From an uncultured Bacteroidales bacterium (GTDB lineage Bacteria; Bacteroidota; Bacteroidia; Bacteroidales; UBA932), in contig ONKE01000024.1 in NCBI GenBank assembly GCA_900318355.1, positions 1 through 64,000 of the forward strand: a DNA stretch of 64,000 nucleotides, written 5' to 3'. Under the pieces are notes generated by a model that was not told where the DNA came from, searched no databases, and saw only the letters and a program-made list of their open reading frames with translations. The first letter of the stretch is position 1, and each line of letters begins with the position of its first letter. Positions 53,906 to 61,302 of the stretch are shown here, in pieces. Made by a program: the position numbers and the translations under genes.

Positions 53906-54340
53906 CTAGAACGGGAGGTCGTCGTCGGAGACGTCTTCTCCGGGCATGTCATCGATGGTAGGCGCGGGGGCGGACTGGGGAGCGAACCCTGCCGGAACGC
54001 CGGCGCCGGGCTGCTCTGCGTAACGGGGAGCCTCCTCACGGGCGGGCTGCTGCTGGTCCATGCGCTGGATGCGCCAGGCGCGAAGGTCTGTGTACCACTT
54101 TCCGTTGAACTCGCGGCTGGAGGGTCTGAAGCTGATGCGGAGCATCTCGCCTTCGCGCAGCGACTGGAGCTCGGCCACCTTGTCGGCACCCCAGACGTTC
54201 AACACTACCTCAGTCGGGAAATTGCCGTCCTGATATTCCACGACGAACTCCTGCTTGGACCATTCGCCACGTGCGGAACGGCCGCTCTGGGGCTGGAGTT
54301 TCCTCACGAGCCTGCCTTCCAATTCGAGATTAGCCATCAT
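53906..54340 (-). CDS. DUF3127 protein with SSB-like acidic tail
   Basis: A 144-residue protein. Residues 1-95 match DUF3127, predicted to have an OB-like, beta-rich fold (LELEGRLVRKL..., QEFVVEYQDGNFPTEVVLNVWG, LRISFRPSSREFNGKWYTDLRAWRI). A Gln/Pro/Ala-rich linker (about 97-128) ends in DVSDDDLPF. That tip closely resembles the DDDIPF tail of single-stranded DNA-binding protein SSB, which docks primase, RecQ, exonucleases and other partners. It lies 9 bases upstream of dnaG, and recQ is less than 2 kb away. I infer an SSB-like accessory protein at replication forks; the DNA-binding role is not proven from sequence. Start is ATGATG; either ATG may be used. Confidence 0.82.
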   Translation of the reverse strand: MMANLELEGRLVRKLQPQSGRSARGEWSKQEFVVEYQDGNFPTEVVLNVWGADKVAELQSLREGEMLRISFRPSSREFNGKWYTDLRAWRIQRMDQQQPAREEAPRYAEQPGAGVPAGFAPQSAPAPTIDDMPGEDVSDDDLPF

Positions 54341-54354
54341 GTTGCAATTTATGG

Positions 54355-54394
54355 AAAAAAGAGCCTGTCTGGCGGAACGCTAGACAGACTCTTT
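54355..54394 (-). terminator. Intrinsic terminator of the FKBP gene
   Basis: On the minus strand a hairpin with 17 base pairs (arms 54358-54374 and 54378-54394 with one mismatch and one G-U) around a 3-base loop is followed by a six-T run (54355-54360 complement). It lies 16 bases past the FKBP stop and just before the DUF3127 start. Confidence 0.9.
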
Positions 54395-54410
54395 CCATTC
54401 CGGGTTAGAT

Positions 54411-55232
54411 TTATTTCTTCTTGTTGTTCTTGGACTCCTCGACCACGGGCTCGACATAGGGCTTGACGCTCTCGAGCTCGACATCGAAGATGAGGGCGGA
54501 GTTGGGCTCGATGCCCTGGTTGCCACGCTCGCCATAACCGAGGGCGGACGGAAGGAAGAGCTTGATCTTGCCGCCTTCGCCGATGAGCTGCAGACCCTCG
54601 GTCCAGCCCTTGACAACGCGGTTCATGAGCATGCGGACGGCTTCCTGGCCTTCCTTGGTCTCATCGAAGACGGTGCCGTCGATGAGGGTGCCCTTGTAGC
54701 GGACATAGACGGTGTCCTGGGGACCCGGCTTAAGCTCGCTGCCGGCCTCTTCGATAATGTACTGCAGGCCGCTTTCAGTAACCTGGACGCCTTCCTTGGC
54801 CGCATTTTCGGCGAGGAACTTGCGCTCCTTCTCGGCGTTGACGGCCAGGGTGTATTCATGACGCTTTCCGAGGAAATCGTTGATAACCATGTTCATGGTG
54901 TTGGGATCCATCTTGAACTGCTTTGCGAAAGTGGAGTCGCGGGGGTCGCCCTTGGCAGCGAGGAAATCCTTCATACCCTTGATCATGAGGCTGTAGTTCA
55001 GGTCGTCACCGAAGTTGTAGTTCTTCAGCATGGAACCGTAGTTGACACCGAGGAAATAGCTGACGGAGTCTTTCTGGGCCTTCGAGGGGAGGAGGGATTT
55101 GGGGTTGACGGGTTTTTCTACCTGGATGGAGTCGGAAAGGGCGGAAACTTCCTTCCCTTCGCCGGCGTTGTTGCTGCAGGAGACCATTGCGATGGCCGCG
55201 AAAGCAGCGATAATCATTTTGCTAGTCTTCAT
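54411..55232 (-). CDS. FKBP-type peptidyl-prolyl isomerase (lipoprotein)
   Basis: A 273-residue exported folding catalyst. Signal segment with lipobox AMVSC (Cys19). Residues about 45-150 form the helical dimerisation region typical of FkpA/Mip (SVSYFLGVNYGSMLKNYNF...). The C-terminal FKBP domain (about 155-258) shows VYVRYKGTLIDGTVFDET, WTEGLQLIGEGGKIKLFLPSALGYGERG and a closing LIFDVELESV. Catalyses cis-trans proline isomerisation of periplasmic or outer-membrane proteins. Ends in a lysine-rich tail. The -7-like box GATATTTG is on the minus strand at 55281-55288. Confidence 0.93.
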   Translation of the reverse strand: MKTSKMIIAAFAAIAMVSCSNNAGEGKEVSALSDSIQVEKPVNPKSLLPSKAQKDSVSYFLGVNYGSMLKNYNFGDDLNYSLMIKGMKDFLAAKGDPRDSTFAKQFKMDPNTMNMVINDFLGKRHEYTLAVNAEKERKFLAENAAKEGVQVTESGLQYIIEEAGSELKPGPQDTVYVRYKGTLIDGTVFDETKEGQEAVRMLMNRVVKGWTEGLQLIGEGGKIKLFLPSALGYGERGNQGIEPNSALIFDVELESVKPYVEPVVEESKNNKKK

Positions 55233-55280
55233 TTTTTATAAGAACTTTTGGTTTATAGTCGAATGTCTTTTTCCAACTTG

Positions 55281-55288
55281 CAAATATC
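55281..55288 (-). promoter_or_regulatory. -7-like element of the FKBP gene
   Basis: GATATTTG on the minus strand (one mismatch to TAnnTTTG), 48 bases before the ATG at 55232. Confidence 0.4.
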
Positions 55289-55405
55289 GTCATTTTTTTT
55301 GAAAAAGCTCCATAGCGAAGCTATAATCTTTAAGCAAAGATTGAGCCTTTCATGCGGTTTCACAGTATTTATGACAAAAAAAGTTCTTTTTTGTCCAAAA
55401 TTGCT

Positions 55406-55435
55406 TGCAATCTCGAAAAAAATCCGTAACTTGTC
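55406..55435 (+). promoter_or_regulatory. Promoter of recQ
   Basis: TTG at 55406-55408, exactly 19 bases, TAACTTGT at 55428-55435 (an imperfect -7 box). It lies 19 bases before the ATG at 55455 and excludes in-frame start codons further upstream. Confidence 0.55.
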
Positions 55436-55454
55436 AAGGAAACCGCATAGAGTT

Positions 55455-57665
55455 ATGGATATCGACGCCAGCCTCCTCCGGGGAAAGCTCAAGGAATTCT
55501 TCGGTTACGACTACTTCAAAGGCGATCAGGAGCAAATAATCCGCCACCTGACCGCCGGGGGCGACGCCTTCGTGCTTATGCCCACCGGCGGCGGAAAGTC
55601 GCTATGCTACCAGCTTCCCGCGCTGGTAATGCACGGCACCGCCATTGTCATTTCCCCCCTCATCGCCCTGATGAAGAATCAGGTCGACGCCATCCGCGGG
55701 TTCGTATCTTCCGGAGAAGGAATAGCCCATTTCCTCAACTCCTCCCTCGGCAAAGCCCAGATCGCCGCCGTAAGGGACGACCTTCTCTCGGGAGTCACCA
55801 AGCTCCTCTACGTCGCCCCGGAGTCGCTGACAAAGGAGGAAAACATCGCCCTCCTTCGCGAGATACCGATCTCGTTCTACGCCGTGGACGAAGCCCACTG
55901 CATCTCCGAATGGGGCCACGACTTCCGTCCCGAATACCGCCGCATCCGCGCCATCGTCGATGAAATCGGACGCGCCCCCATCATCGCCCTGACCGCCACC
56001 GCGACCCCGAAGGTCCAGAGCGACATTCTCAAGAACCTCGGCATCCCCGACGCCAAGGTTTTCAAGTCCTCCTTCAACCGGCCCAACCTCTATTATGAAA
56101 TCCGCGACAAGGTCGAGCCCGAAAAGGACATCATACGCTTCATCCGACAGAACGCCGGCAAGTCGGGCATAGTCTACTGCCTGAGCCGCAAGAAGGTCGA
56201 GCAGATGGCCCAGCTCCTGGAAATCAACGGCATTAAGGCTCTCCCCTACCATGCCGGCCTGGACGCCAAGGTAAGGGCCGAGAACCAAGACCGCTTCCTC
56301 ATGGAAGACGTCGACGTAATCGTCGCCACAATAGCCTTCGGCATGGGCATCGACAAGCCCGACGTGCGCTTCGTCATCCACTACGACATCCCCAAGAGCA
56401 TCGAAGGCTACTACCAGGAGACAGGCCGCGCCGGACGCGACGGCAAGGAAGGCATCTGCATCGCTTATTATAGTTATAAGGACATACGCAAGCTGGAGAA
56501 ATTCATGCAGGGCAAGCCTGTCGCCGAGCAGGAAATCGGCCGCCAGCTCCTTATGGAGACGGTCGCCTACGCCCAGTCCAGCCAGTGCCGCCGCCGGCTG
56601 CTGCTCGACTACTTCGGCGAGAGGTACCTCCCCGACAACTGCGGCTGCTGCGACAACTGCCTCCATCCCAAGCCCCGCTTCGACGGCCAGAAGGAAATCT
56701 GCATGGTAATCAACCTGATAGAGTCCCTTCCCGAGCATTTCAAGATCGAGCACCTCGGCCACATCCTCGCCGGCGACGTGACGGCCCTCATCAAATCCTA
56801 CCGACACGACACCCTCCCCCTGTTCGGGGCCGGCTCCAACCACACGGTCAAGTTCTGGTGCACGGTAATCCACCAGGCAATTATCCTCCACCTTGTCGAC
56901 AAAGAAATTGAAAGCTACGGACTTATCCGCGTAACCGACGAAGGCCGCGACTTCCTGGAACACCCCTACCCGGTGATGCTCACCGAAGACCGCATATTCT
57001 CCGAAGGCACCGAAGAAGACGATGACGACGAGTTCGCCCAAAATGCGGCGGCAGTCCGCGGAGGCGGCGGAGGCGACGACGTTCTACTTTCCATGCTCAA
57101 GGACCTGCGAAAGAGCGTTGCCGCAAAGAGGGGCCTCCAGCCCTGGGTAATCTTCAGCGACGCCGCACTCGAAGACATGTCCATCCTTTACCCCCTCACC
57201 ATCGAAGAGCTCAAAAACTGCCAGGGCGTAGGCGAAGGCAAGGCCCGCAAGTTCGGCGCCGAGTTCCTCGAGCTCATACGCAAATGGGTGGAAGAAAACG
57301 AGATAGAGCGCCCGGACGACTTCGTAATCCGTTCCATCGCCGACAGCTCCAAGGGCAAGCAGGCCATCATTCCGTTGATCGACCGCCAGATGGACCTCGA
57401 AGACATCGCCGTGGCCAAGGGCATGGACATGGACGAGCTCCTCTCCGACATCGAAACCATCGTCAAGGCCGGCACCCGCCTCAACCTCGACTACTACATC
57501 CGCGAAAAGGTCGACGACGACGTGGTCGGGGAAATCTACAACTGGTTCCGCGAAGAGGCCACCTCCGACTCCGTCGAAGACGCCCTCCAGGCCCTTGGAT
57601 CCGACTACGACGAGACCGAAATCCGCCTGGTCAGGCTGAAATTTATCAGCGAAGTTGTCAACTGA
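55455..57665 (+). CDS. recQ: ATP-dependent DNA helicase RecQ
   Basis: A 736-residue 3'-5' helicase for recombination and fork repair. Walker A MPTGGGKS at 42-49, DEAH box at 145-148, SAT-type motif LTATATPKV, SRKKVEQMAQ motif and QETGRAGRDGK motif VI. The zinc-binding RQC region shows the expected cysteines (CRRRLLLDYFGE...CGCCDNC near 385-410), then a winged helix. An HRDC domain follows (about 610-680, QPWVIFSDAALEDM) and an additional helical tail of about 70 residues. The frame is open for 69 codons upstream, but the promoter lies inside that stretch, so I start at MDIDASLL. The gene ends just before the tRNA-Val promoter. Confidence 0.95.
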   Translation: MDIDASLLRGKLKEFFGYDYFKGDQEQIIRHLTAGGDAFVLMPTGGGKSLCYQLPALVMHGTAIVISPLIALMKNQVDAIRGFVSSGEGIAHFLNSSLGKAQIAAVRDDLLSGVTKLLYVAPESLTKEENIALLREIPISFYAVDEAHCISEWGHDFRPEYRRIRAIVDEIGRAPIIALTATATPKVQSDILKNLGIPDAKVFKSSFNRPNLYYEIRDKVEPEKDIIRFIRQNAGKSGIVYCLSRKKVEQMAQLLEINGIKALPYHAGLDAKVRAENQDRFLMEDVDVIVATIAFGMGIDKPDVRFVIHYDIPKSIEGYYQETGRAGRDGKEGICIAYYSYKDIRKLEKFMQGKPVAEQEIGRQLLMETVAYAQSSQCRRRLLLDYFGERYLPDNCGCCDNCLHPKPRFDGQKEICMVINLIESLPEHFKIEHLGHILAGDVTALIKSYRHDTLPLFGAGSNHTVKFWCTVIHQAIILHLVDKEIESYGLIRVTDEGRDFLEHPYPVMLTEDRIFSEGTEEDDDDEFAQNAAAVRGGGGGDDVLLSMLKDLRKSVAAKRGLQPWVIFSDAALEDMSILYPLTIEELKNCQGVGEGKARKFGAEFLELIRKWVEENEIERPDDFVIRSIADSSKGKQAIIPLIDRQMDLEDIAVAKGMDMDELLSDIETIVKAGTRLNLDYYIREKVDDDVVGEIYNWFREEATSDSVEDALQALGSDYDETEIRLVRLKFISEVVN

Positions 57666-57670
57666 TTTTT

Positions 57671-57700
57671 TTGCAGGTTCAGATTTTTCTGCTATCTTTG
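57671..57700 (+). promoter_or_regulatory. Consensus promoter of tRNA-Val and the polymerase operon
   Basis: TTG at 57671-57673, exactly 19 bases, TATCTTTG at 57693-57700; 13 bases before the tRNA 5' end. No second TAnnTTTG box is visible between the tRNA and the downstream polymerase gene. Confidence 0.85.
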
Positions 57701-57713
57701 CAATCCCTTTCGA

Positions 57714-57788
57714 GGGCGCATAGCTCAGTTGGTTCAGAGCATCTGCCTTACAAGCAGAGGGTCGGCGGTTCGAATCCGTCTGCGCCCA
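57714..57788 (+). tRNA. tRNA-Val (anticodon TAC)
   Basis: A 75-base cloverleaf. Acceptor GGGCGCA pairs with TGCGCCC, discriminator A. D-arm TAGCTCAGTTGGTTCAGAGC. Anticodon stem TCTGC/GCAGA encloses CTTACAA, giving TAC. T-arm GCGGTTCGAATCCGT. No CCA is encoded. Confidence 0.96.
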
Positions 57789-57830
57789 CTTCTCTTTTTC
57801 AGCAATCCCTACTCACCGCAATCCATCGCC

Positions 57831-59291
57831 GTGGAAGGACGGATATATATAGCCATCGACCTGAAGTCGTTCTATGCCTCCGCCGAATGCGTTTCACGGG
57901 GGCTCGACGCCCTGACGACCAACCTTGTGGTGGCCGACGCATCGAGGACTGAAAAGACCATCTGCCTTGCGGTATCCCCGTCCCTGAAATCCTACGGCAT
58001 CCCCGGGCGAGCCCGGCTTTTCGAAGTCGTCCAGAAAGTCGCCGCGATAAATGCCGAACGCTCCCGCAGGGCCCGCCTCACGGCATCCTCCTTCGACAAC
58101 AACGCCATCCAGCGCGACCCATCCCTGAAGCTCGACTACATCGTCGCCACTCCCCGCATGGCGCTATACATGCAGATCAGCGGCCAGATCTACGGGATAT
58201 ATCTCCGCCACATCGCCCCGGAAGACATCCACGTCTACTCCATCGACGAAGTCTTCATCGACGCCACGGACTACCTTACCCTCTATCACACCACGCCTCA
58301 CGACCTGGCGCGCATGCTCATTCGCGACGTCCTGGCCGAAACCGGCATAACCGCCACGGCCGGGATAGGGCCCAATCTCTACCTGGCCAAAGTCGCGATG
58401 GACATCGAGGCCAAGCACTCCGAGCCCGACCGCGACGGAGTCCGCATCGCCGCCCTCGACGAGCTAACCTACAGGCGTAAATACTGGACCCACAGGCCGT
58501 TGACGGACTTCTGGCGCATAGGCCGCGGCATTGCCGCAAAGCTCGAAGCCAACGGGCTCTACACCCTCGGCGACGTGGCCCGCTGCTCGCTCGGCAAGCC
58601 CTGGCAGCGCCACAGCGAAGACCTGCTCTACAAACTCTTCGGCGTCAATGCCGAACTGCTCATCGACCACGCCTGGGGATGGGAGCCATGCACCATCCGC
58701 GACATAAAGGCCTACCGTCCGCAGGGCAGCAGCCTGAGCAGCGGCCAGGTTCTCCACGAGCCCTACACATGGGAGAAGGCCCGCATCATAGTGCTGGAAA
58801 TGACGGATTTGCTGGTGCTCGACCTCGTCGAAAAGGGGCTTGTAACCGACCAGATCGTCCTCAGCGTCGGCTATGACGGCGAGTCGCTCGCGGGCGGCCG
58901 CAAAAAAGACGTCGAAGTTGTCAGCGACTGGTATGGCCGCCCGGTGCCAAAGCCGGCCCACGGCTCGGTCAACCTCGGCGGCTTCACTTCCTCGACCAGG
59001 CGCATAAGCGACGCCGTACACGAACTCTACGACCGCATAGTCCGCAAAGACATGCTCGTCCGGAGGGTCTATGTAGTTGCAAACCACGTAATTCCGGAGG
59101 AAGTCTCCCCCGGCGAGCAGGTCGGGCTCTTCGACGCCCCGCTCGACCGCGACAGGGAACGCAGCCGCCAGGAAGCCATCCTTTCCATACGCCGCAAATT
59201 CGGCAAGAACGCCATCCTGAAGGGCATCAACTTCGAAGAAGGCGCCACCACGCGCGACCGCAACCAGCAAATAGGAGGACACAAGGCATGA
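57831..59291 (+). CDS. Y-family DNA polymerase (UmuC/DinB-like)
   Basis: A 486-residue translesion polymerase. The palm motifs are IAIDLKSFYASAECV (Asp10) near the N terminus and VYSIDEVFID (Asp139, Glu140); a little-finger domain follows (about 300-415), then a C-terminal extension containing VGLFD, similar to a beta-clamp-binding peptide. It is closest in style to the long UmuC-like proteins that are paired with a YolD-like partner. Start is GTG at 57831, 43 bases after tRNA-Val; no ATG is better placed and the usual family start is M-x-x-R-x-YIAIDLKSFYAS. The next gene overlaps by ATGA. No LexA box was recognisable. Confidence 0.9.
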   Translation: MEGRIYIAIDLKSFYASAECVSRGLDALTTNLVVADASRTEKTICLAVSPSLKSYGIPGRARLFEVVQKVAAINAERSRRARLTASSFDNNAIQRDPSLKLDYIVATPRMALYMQISGQIYGIYLRHIAPEDIHVYSIDEVFIDATDYLTLYHTTPHDLARMLIRDVLAETGITATAGIGPNLYLAKVAMDIEAKHSEPDRDGVRIAALDELTYRRKYWTHRPLTDFWRIGRGIAAKLEANGLYTLGDVARCSLGKPWQRHSEDLLYKLFGVNAELLIDHAWGWEPCTIRDIKAYRPQGSSLSSGQVLHEPYTWEKARIIVLEMTDLLVLDLVEKGLVTDQIVLSVGYDGESLAGGRKKDVEVVSDWYGRPVPKPAHGSVNLGGFTSSTRRISDAVHELYDRIVRKDMLVRRVYVVANHVIPEEVSPGEQVGLFDAPLDRDRERSRQEAILSIRRKFGKNAILKGINFEEGATTRDRNQQIGGHKA

Positions 59292-59470
59292 ACACTCCCT
59301 ACGACGACATAATCGGCCTACCCCATCCCGATCCGGAGCGCCACAAGCGGATGTCCACGGCAGACCGCGCCGCACAGTTTGCGCCCTTCGCAGCCCTGAC
59401 CGGCTTCGAGAGCGTAATAGAAAACACCGCCCGGCAACACATCTCAGAAGAAGAATCTAACTCGCAATAA
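59288..59470 (+). CDS. YolD-like small partner of the Y-family polymerase
   Basis: A 60-residue soluble protein beginning MNTPYDDIIGLPHPDPERHKRMSTADRAAQFAPFAALTGFESVI (shown here in short: YDDIIGLPH, KRMS-x-x-DRAAQFAPFAAL-TGF). The pattern R/M-S-x-x-DRAAQFxPFAAL-G is that of the short proteins encoded directly after Y-family polymerases in Firmicutes and Bacteroidetes, related to YolD. It overlaps the polymerase by ATGA, so it is translationally coupled. Function is not established; a role in polymerase binding or regulation is plausible. Confidence 0.82.
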   Translation: MNTPYDDIIGLPHPDPERHKRMSTADRAAQFAPFAALTGFESVIENTARQHISEEESNSQ

Positions 59471-59471
59471 C

Positions 59472-60650
59472 ATGAAAATCACTCCAAACATCAGCTACAT
59501 CGGCGTCGACGACCTTTCGCTCGACCTGTTCGAGAGTCAATATGCCGTTCCGGAAGGGATGGCCTACAATTCCTATCTGATCGAGGATGAAAAGATTGCC
59601 ATCCTCGACACCGTAGATGCCCGCTGCGGCGACCTCTGGAAGGACAATCTTCGCCAGGCGCTCGGCGGCCGCACCCCCGACTATCTGGTCGTCCATCATC
59701 TCGAGCCCGACCACAGCGGCCTTCTGGCCTGGGCGCTGGAAGAATACCCGCAGCTCAGGCTCGTCCTCGGCGCCAAAGCCTCATCCATGCTCGCGCAGTT
59801 CCTCGACGAAGCACCTGACGCAGAACGGATTATGGTCGTAAAAGAGGGCGATGTCCTCCAACTGGGCAGCCGCAGTCTCAAGTTCATGGCCGCACCCATG
59901 GTCCACTGGCCGGAAGTCATGGTCAGCTACTGCCCTGAAGACGGAGTATTCTTCAGCGCCGACGCTTTCGGAAAGTTCGGCGCCATGTCGCGTTGCGGCT
60001 TCTGGGGCGAGGACGACAATGACTGGGCCTGCGAAGGCCGCCGCTACTATTTCAACATCTGCGGAAAATACGGCATGCCTGTCCAGACCCTGCTGAAAAA
60101 GGCCTCTGCGCTGGACATCCGCATCATCGCCCCGCTCCACGGACCGGTCCTGAGGGAAAACCTGCAATACTACCTTGATCTCTACCGCTGCTGGAGCAGC
60201 TATGGAGTCGAAACCGACGGCGTTTTCGTCGCCTGCGCCTCCATCCACGGCGGCACATCGGCCGCAGCTGAGTGTCTGGCCGAAATTCTCCGCTCGAAGG
60301 GGTGCCCCAAGGTCGCGACCGCAGACCTCTGCCGCGACGACATGGCCGAGGCCGTGGAAGACGCCTTCCGATACGGCAAGATGGTCATCCTGGCCGCATC
60401 CTACGACGGCGGGCTCTTCACCCCGGCCCACACCTTCCTCCACACCCTGGCGATGAAAGGCTGGCAGAAACGCCGCGTCGGCATAGTCGAAAACGGCTCC
60501 TGGGCCCCCTCGGCCGGCCGCGTAATGCGCGAAATGCTCGCCGCAATGAAAGATGTGGAAATCGTGGAGCCGCTCGTGACAATCCGCACCCGCCTCAAGC
60601 CCTCTGACGTTCCGGCCCTGGAAGCCCTTGCCGACGCAATCCTCGGATAA
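59472..60650 (+). CDS. fprA: Flavodiiron protein (FprA-type)
   Basis: A 392-residue cytoplasmic flavoprotein that reduces O2 to water (or NO to N2O), protecting anaerobes from transient oxygen. The N-terminal metallo-beta-lactamase-like half has the diiron motif H76-x-E78-x-D80-H81 (HHLEPDHSG); further ligands lie in the APMVHWPE, FFSADAFG and IIAPLHGP segments. The C-terminal half (about 250-392) is a flavodoxin domain. It begins one base after the YolD-like stop, with no promoter between them, so it appears to belong to the same transcript as the polymerase. A terminator follows at 60676-60717. Confidence 0.94.
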   Translation: MKITPNISYIGVDDLSLDLFESQYAVPEGMAYNSYLIEDEKIAILDTVDARCGDLWKDNLRQALGGRTPDYLVVHHLEPDHSGLLAWALEEYPQLRLVLGAKASSMLAQFLDEAPDAERIMVVKEGDVLQLGSRSLKFMAAPMVHWPEVMVSYCPEDGVFFSADAFGKFGAMSRCGFWGEDDNDWACEGRRYYFNICGKYGMPVQTLLKKASALDIRIIAPLHGPVLRENLQYYLDLYRCWSSYGVETDGVFVACASIHGGTSAAAECLAEILRSKGCPKVATADLCRDDMAEAVEDAFRYGKMVILAASYDGGLFTPAHTFLHTLAMKGWQKRRVGIVENGSWAPSAGRVMREMLAAMKDVEIVEPLVTIRTRLKPSDVPALEALADAILG

Positions 60651-60675
60651 GAGTTTCTACAGGCTGCCGCCATAC

Positions 60676-60717
60676 TGCCTCCTTGCCCACGGCATCACCC
60701 GGGCGGGAGGCATTTTT
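60676..60717 (+). terminator. Terminator of the polymerase-fprA unit
   Basis: TGCCTCC..GCCC pairs with GGGC.GGAGGCA (seven plus four pairs with a small bulge), followed by a five-T run ending at 60717. Located 26 bases after the fprA stop. Confidence 0.8.
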
Positions 60718-60745
60718 CGTCCAGCAACCAAATCCATCTTCCGGT

Positions 60746-61174
60746 TTAGAATTTATAGAGGTTCAAACCGGTTTCAGGGTCGGTGTAGCGGCCGATTGTA
60801 GTGTTTTCGTAAGCCTCGACCACCAGCTCGCATGCGCCGTTTATCGTGCCCGTAAGAAGGTGGCCTCCGATGCAGGAATAGTCGCTGCGGCCCAGCGTTA
60901 TGTGGAGATGAAGATAGGGACGGCCATCCTTGGAAGATATATTTCCGGTAAGGTTGGTGATCTCCATCTGCTCTTCGAAACAACGATCGACATATTTGAG
61001 AGTCACGGGGTCGAGGAAACGGAGAGTGACGGAAGAAACCGCTCCGAGGCCGGTAATGTAGCCCGCATATATATTATTGTCAGCGCAGAACGCGCTAAGG
61101 GCCGCTGCCAGATCGACGTGATTGTCGAGGCTGAGGACGAAGGTCCCCTTCTTTACTTCTTTGAACTGATACAT
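60746..61174 (-). CDS. PPC-domain (DUF296) protein
   Basis: A 142-residue cytoplasmic protein consisting of a single PPC (plants and prokaryotes conserved, DUF296) domain. Landmarks are YAGYITGLGAVSSVTL near 37-52 and the metal-type cluster HLHITLGRSDYSCIGGHLL near 88-106, including three histidines. Prokaryotic PPC proteins form trimers and are often annotated as DNA-binding, an inference from plant AHL proteins; small-molecule binding is equally possible. Its promoter (TAAATTTG, minus) is 22 bases upstream. Convergent with fprA. Confidence 0.85.
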   Translation of the reverse strand: MYQFKEVKKGTFVLSLDNHVDLAAALSAFCADNNIYAGYITGLGAVSSVTLRFLDPVTLKYVDRCFEEQMEITNLTGNISSKDGRPYLHLHITLGRSDYSCIGGHLLTGTINGACELVVEAYENTTIGRYTDPETGLNLYKF

Positions 61175-61195
61175 ATTTCACACTTAAATAACGTA

Positions 61196-61203
61196 CAAAT
61201 TTA
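61196..61203 (-). promoter_or_regulatory. -7 element of the PPC gene
   Basis: TAAATTTG on the minus strand, 21 bases before the ATG at 61174; no convincing -33 element. Confidence 0.55.
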
Positions 61204-61302
61204 CAAAATAATTGCGGGAAAACCATATAGCCTGCGCGTACATATAATTATGTATTGCCTGTTTTCACTTCTTTCACCATATTTGGACAAATTTTACCGA
61301 AG

